Both the position numbers and the translations under genes were made by a program. A stretch of DNA of 64,000 bases, taken from contig NC_080675.1 in NCBI RefSeq assembly GCF_030445035.2, positions 64,744,544 to 64,808,543 of the forward strand. Reading direction: 5' to 3'. This DNA is from Dasypus novemcinctus (taxonomy: Eukaryota > Chordata > Mammalia > Cingulata > Dasypodidae). A model generated the notes under the pieces. The model was not told the DNA's origin, ran no database searches, and saw nothing but the letters and a program-made list of their open reading frames with translations. Shown piece after piece: positions 60,801 through 64,000 of the stretch; the first letter of the stretch is position 1, and each line of letters opens with the position of its first letter.

Positions 60801-61785
60801 ATAGTTGTAAACACTAAATCTATATATAGATATCCTATAGATATGATATAAACTCATATAGGAAGCAGAAGTAAACATCATAGGATTATATCACTATAAC
60901 ACAGAAAGCAATAAAATATTGAACAAAAAGAAATCAATTGAATTCATTATGATACCACCACGAAAATATACTCATTAAAATTATGTTCCCAAAGGTTTGT
61001 AATAGGAAAATGATCAGCAAAGGATAAGTAAATAAAAAGATATTCTAATGATCTATGAGAGAAATAGAAAGGATAAAACAAAGAAGAGAATAGAGAAAGG
61101 GAGGGTGGAGACAGATAAAGTTAGATATGGAGAGAGATTATGTATTTATATAACAAGGTAAACAACACCCGGATACACAAGAAAATATTAATGATCATCA
61201 CCTCTAAATAATTTTATTGGTGTTTGCCTTATTTCAATTTTTGGTAATTTTTCACAATAAATCCATTGCCCTATTCTCACATATCCACTCAACAGATTGC
61301 AAATTTTGCTTTTATAACAGAGTAAGGGGACAGGAAAAAGTACAACACAAGTTTTATACTAGTGTTCAAAACAAAATGGCTAACCATTTATATATAGAAT
61401 TTTACATTTATCTCTTGGACTTAAAATTCAAGGCCACTATTTTATTTTGTACAACATTAAATTTTAAATCAATTATAGAGACACAAATTACATGCAGTCA
61501 TTTTGCCCAAATAAATAAAATTTTCATATTTTAATATTTGAAAATGTTACATTCCATAATATAAAATAGATTTTCTATTTGTGAGCTTACACATGTCATA
61601 CCATAGTCCCACCATTTTTGGACCTCATCTATACAGATAATTGACAGATTGTTTATTTCTATTTTCATTTCATTATTTACAAGACTAAATTTTACTTGTG
61701 GATGTTATATTATTGCAGTCTAAGAAAAAGTGAATTGTGTTTAGAAGATTTAATTTTGATTGTGACAGTTTGTTAAAATATCACA
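57816..61785. other. AT-rich DNA with one internal duplication
   Basis: No gene recognised. A block near 58,382-58,525 is repeated near 58,742-58,847 (both contain 'cccttacatat(g/t)acttgttttctat' and 'ttaattttaattgg(a/g)ttta'). Frames at 58,879-59,070 and 61,217-61,534 (105 codons) lack recognisable features. Confidence 0.45.
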
Positions 61786-61789
61786 TGCT

Positions 61790-62356
61790 AGAGTTCCAGG
61801 AAGATGGTGTTGGGATAAGCAAGCAGGGCTCAACTGTCTCATTAAAAAAATGGAGAAAGGGGCAAAGGCTGTCCTAGGAACCTGCTTTGGGGATCAGCAG
61901 GCAAGAAGAGTGCTGAACAACTCCCACAAGGGTGAGGAACAGAGAGACAAAGAACCCAAAACAATAAACGTGAGTTGCTAAACCCCTGTGGCAGCTGGGA
62001 AGGGCCCCCTTCTCCCACCCTTAAGACATTAAGCCTGGATAAAGCCTCTGGCTCACCACAGCTGACTGAGAGCAGAACAGACATCTTCCTTCCTGTCAAC
62101 TGTTAGAAGATAGAGGGTGTATTGGAGTGTTTCTCTTCAATGAATTCAGCCACCTGAGCCCACTTTGAATCTCAGGTTTGGCCAGACCAGAAACACAGGA
62201 AATCAGAGGTTAAAAAAACACTTCCATGGAAAGATTTGCTTATAAGCACCATCTGCTGGCTGGCCATGATATTTCAAGGAGAAAAAACTGCTTTCAGGTC
62301 TCTCTTTAGCCCCACATCTGGGAGAAAATCTGTGTCCCATTATTGAGTCCCTGGTC
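61790..62356 (+). mobile_element. L1 5'UTR (runs off the right edge as part of a longer L1)
   Basis: 'gagttccaggaagatggtgttggg' opens a GC-richer L1 5'UTR. It is interrupted by a SINE and continues at 62,587 towards ORF1. This L1 keeps its 5' end. Confidence 0.78.
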
Positions 62357-62371
62357 CAATTTTGGTAACTT
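62357..62371 (+). repeat. target site duplication of the SINE, left copy
   Basis: caattttggtaactt, repeated exactly at 62,572-62,586. Confidence 0.92.
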
Positions 62372-62571
62372 TTTAAAAAAAGATTTATTTATTTTTTATT
62401 TATTTCTCTCCCCTTCCCCCCCCCCCCCACCCCCAGCTGTCTGCTCTCTGTGTCCACCCGCTGTGTGTTCTTCTATGTCTGCTTCTGCTGTTATCAGTGG
62501 CATGGGAATCTGTACTTCTTTTTGCTGTGTTATCCTGCTTGTCAGCTCTCCATGTGTGCGGCACCACTCCT
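62372..62571 (-). repeat. xenarthran SINE with G-rich stretch
   Basis: On the minus strand it begins GAGGAGTGGTGCCGCAC and ends with a G run (a C run on the plus strand at about 62,417-62,430), then GGGGAGAGAAATAAATA and an A-rich tail. It is inserted in the L1 5'UTR with an exact 15-bp target duplication, so it is younger than that L1. It matches DAS-type SINEs of armadillos as I remember them. Confidence 0.88.
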
Positions 62572-62586
62572 CAATTTTGGTAACTT
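62572..62586 (+). repeat. target site duplication of the SINE, right copy
   Basis: Exact repeat of 62,357-62,371. Confidence 0.92.
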
Positions 62587-63660
62587 AAGCTAGGCAAGTT
62601 TGAACACAAAAAAGGTCAGCCAAAAATTAAAGAAGGGCTGTAGGGGAAAAAAACACTAGGCAAGAGAGAAAAATTGACAATCAAAATAAATGCACCATCA
62701 TATTCAGATGCCTAAACATTCAGAAAATTACCAGCCATACTAGGAAACAATAAGAGATGGCTTAGCAAAGGAACAAACCAAATATCATGATGAGATACTG
62801 GATTTAAGACAACTAATCAATAATAATCACACAAATCTGCTAAATCAATTCAAAGAATTAAAAGAAAATATGAATAAAGAGATAAAAGATATTAAAAAGA
62901 CATTTGGTGGCATAAAGAACAATTTGAAAGCCTGAAGAAAAGTAACAGAGCTTGCAGGAATGAAAGACATGAATAAAAATACACAAAAGCCACATAAGAG
63001 TAGATATGAATTGTTCAAAGACAGAATAAGTGATTTAAGGACAGGATATATGAACTGAAAAGACAGGAGAGCAGAAAGAGAAGAGAGTAGAAAAATGGAA
63101 CAGGTCTAAGTGGAATTGAATGACAACATGAAATGCACAAATATATGCATTATCAGTGTACCAGAGGAGAAGAGAATGGAAAAGGAGCAAAAAGAATATT
63201 TGAAGAACTAGTGATCCCAAATTTCCTAACACTTAAGGAAACATAAATGTCAATATCTAAGGACAACACACCCAAATCAGAATGCATCAAAATAGACCTA
63301 CTCCAAGACACCTATTATTCAGAATGATAAATATCAGAGATAAAGAAAGGATTCTGAAAATAGCAAGAGAAAAGCAAAGCATCTCATACAAGGGGAGCTC
63401 AATAAGATTAAGTGCTGAACCCTCATCAAAACCATGGAAGCAAGCAGAAATTGGTATGATGTATTTAATTTACTGAAAGAGAAAAATTGCCATCCAAGAA
63501 TTCTGTATGCAGCAAAACTGTACTTCAAAAATGAGGGTGAGTTTAAAGTCCTCACAGAAAAACCAAAAGTAGAGAGTATGTTACCAAAAGACCAGAATTA
63601 CAATAGATAATAAATGGAATGCTGCATCATGAAAGGAAAAACCTAGGGTGAGAGATTTGG
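62587..63660 (+). pseudogene. L1 5'UTR end and ORF1 remnant
   Basis: After the UTR end, ORF1 text runs from about 62,790: a Lys/Glu-rich coiled coil (ELKENMNKEIKDIKKTF), the RRM region (63,200-63,430, with ILKIAREKQSISYKGSSIRL) and the C-terminal domain (ATCAAGAATTCTGTATGCAGC at about 63,495). Several stops and shifts make it dead. Confidence 0.85.
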
Positions 63661-64000
63661 AGCAGAGTGTAGAAATGAGATTATAGGAAAGGTCAATTAA
63701 AGGGTAAAAAGACACAATAGAATGACATGACAACAGAAAGACAAAAGATAAAATGGATGTGGTAAATAATACCCTTATTACAGTAATAACATTGAATGTT
63801 GATGACTTGATCTACCCAATCAAAAGATACAGACTGATAAAATGAATTTTAAAAAATATGAGCTGTCTATCTGCTGTCTACAAGAGACTCACCTCAAATG
63901 TAAGGACACAGCACAGTTGAAAGTGAAAGGTTGGAAAAAGATATTCCACATAAACAGTAACCAAAATAGATCTGGAGTAGTGATACTAATATCAGACAAA
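63661..64000 (+). pseudogene. L1 ORF2 endonuclease start, cut by the window edge
   Basis: From about 63,780 the text reads as the endonuclease N-terminus ('acattgaatgttgatgacttgatctacccaatcaaaag'), followed by the segment for the QETH-type active-site motif (about 63,875-63,895) and later phrases, with stops. The element continues beyond 64,000. Confidence 0.82.

Noticed and set aside
61217..61534. 105-codon hydrophobic protein
   Set aside because: AT-rich composition produces Phe/Ile/Leu-rich chance frames; no family features or conserved context.
62343..62588. 81-codon Pro/Ser-rich protein
   Set aside because: It spans a SINE insertion and its poly-C run.

Overview
This window is mammalian nuclear DNA, AT-rich, with no intact host multi-exon gene that I can recognise. 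Almost everything that can be named is retrotransposon-derived. Two SINE types point to a xenarthran (armadillo/sloth/anteater lineage, most armadillo-like): a tRNA-Ala-like SINE at about 14.83-15.02 kb, and a SINE with a G-rich stretch and an ATAAATAAATCTTT tail at 62.37-62.57 kb. The L1 3'UTR types seen here also fit Xenarthra. The species assignment comes from remembered repeat families, not from a search.

Layout. From 0.7 to about 12.9 kb lies one long minus-strand L1 (3'UTR, ORF2, C-terminal ORF1, probable 5'UTR). It is split by a minus-strand ERV-L provirus (about 2.92-8.54 kb: 5' LTR, tRNA-Leu-type primer site, gag, protease, RT, integrase, start of dUTPase, no 3' LTR) and by a 357-bp solo LTR (10,401-10,757). 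An old minus-strand L1 fragment with a SINE in it covers 14.65-16.56 kb, followed by a solo ERV-L-type LTR at 16,617-17,072 in the opposite orientation to the provirus LTR. A GC-richer patch with L2-like tails lies at 18.1-19.6 kb. From 22.4 to 29.4 kb an older plus-strand L1/HAL1-like element is split by a younger plus-strand L1, which in turn carries an EIF1 retrocopy and tandem 3'UTR modules.

From 29.4 to 33.2 kb are older L1 pieces, microsatellites, a MaLR-like LTR with a perfect 5-bp target duplication, and an L1 3' end inserted into an ancient repeat. An L1M/HAL1-type fragment covers 38.5-40.0 kb and abuts an unidentified 118-codon ORF. A PKM (pyruvate kinase M2-type) processed pseudogene with a 13-bp target duplication interrupts an old L1 at 42.6-44.7 kb. 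A second L1 fragment carries a MER5A-like hAT transposon at 45.9-46.1 kb. From 47 to 61.8 kb the sequence is mainly unannotatable AT-rich DNA with scattered LTRs, MIRs and an inverted pair of L1 3' ends. A plus-strand L1 begins at about 61.79 kb and runs off the right edge within ORF2.

There is no operon-like cooperation between genes. The content is layered insertion history. The points most worth following are the EIF1 retrocopy with an open, N-terminally extended frame; the repeated modules in the L1 UTRs; the nested ERV-L; and the unidentified ORF at 40.26 kb. Stretches with nothing recognisable are listed as such.
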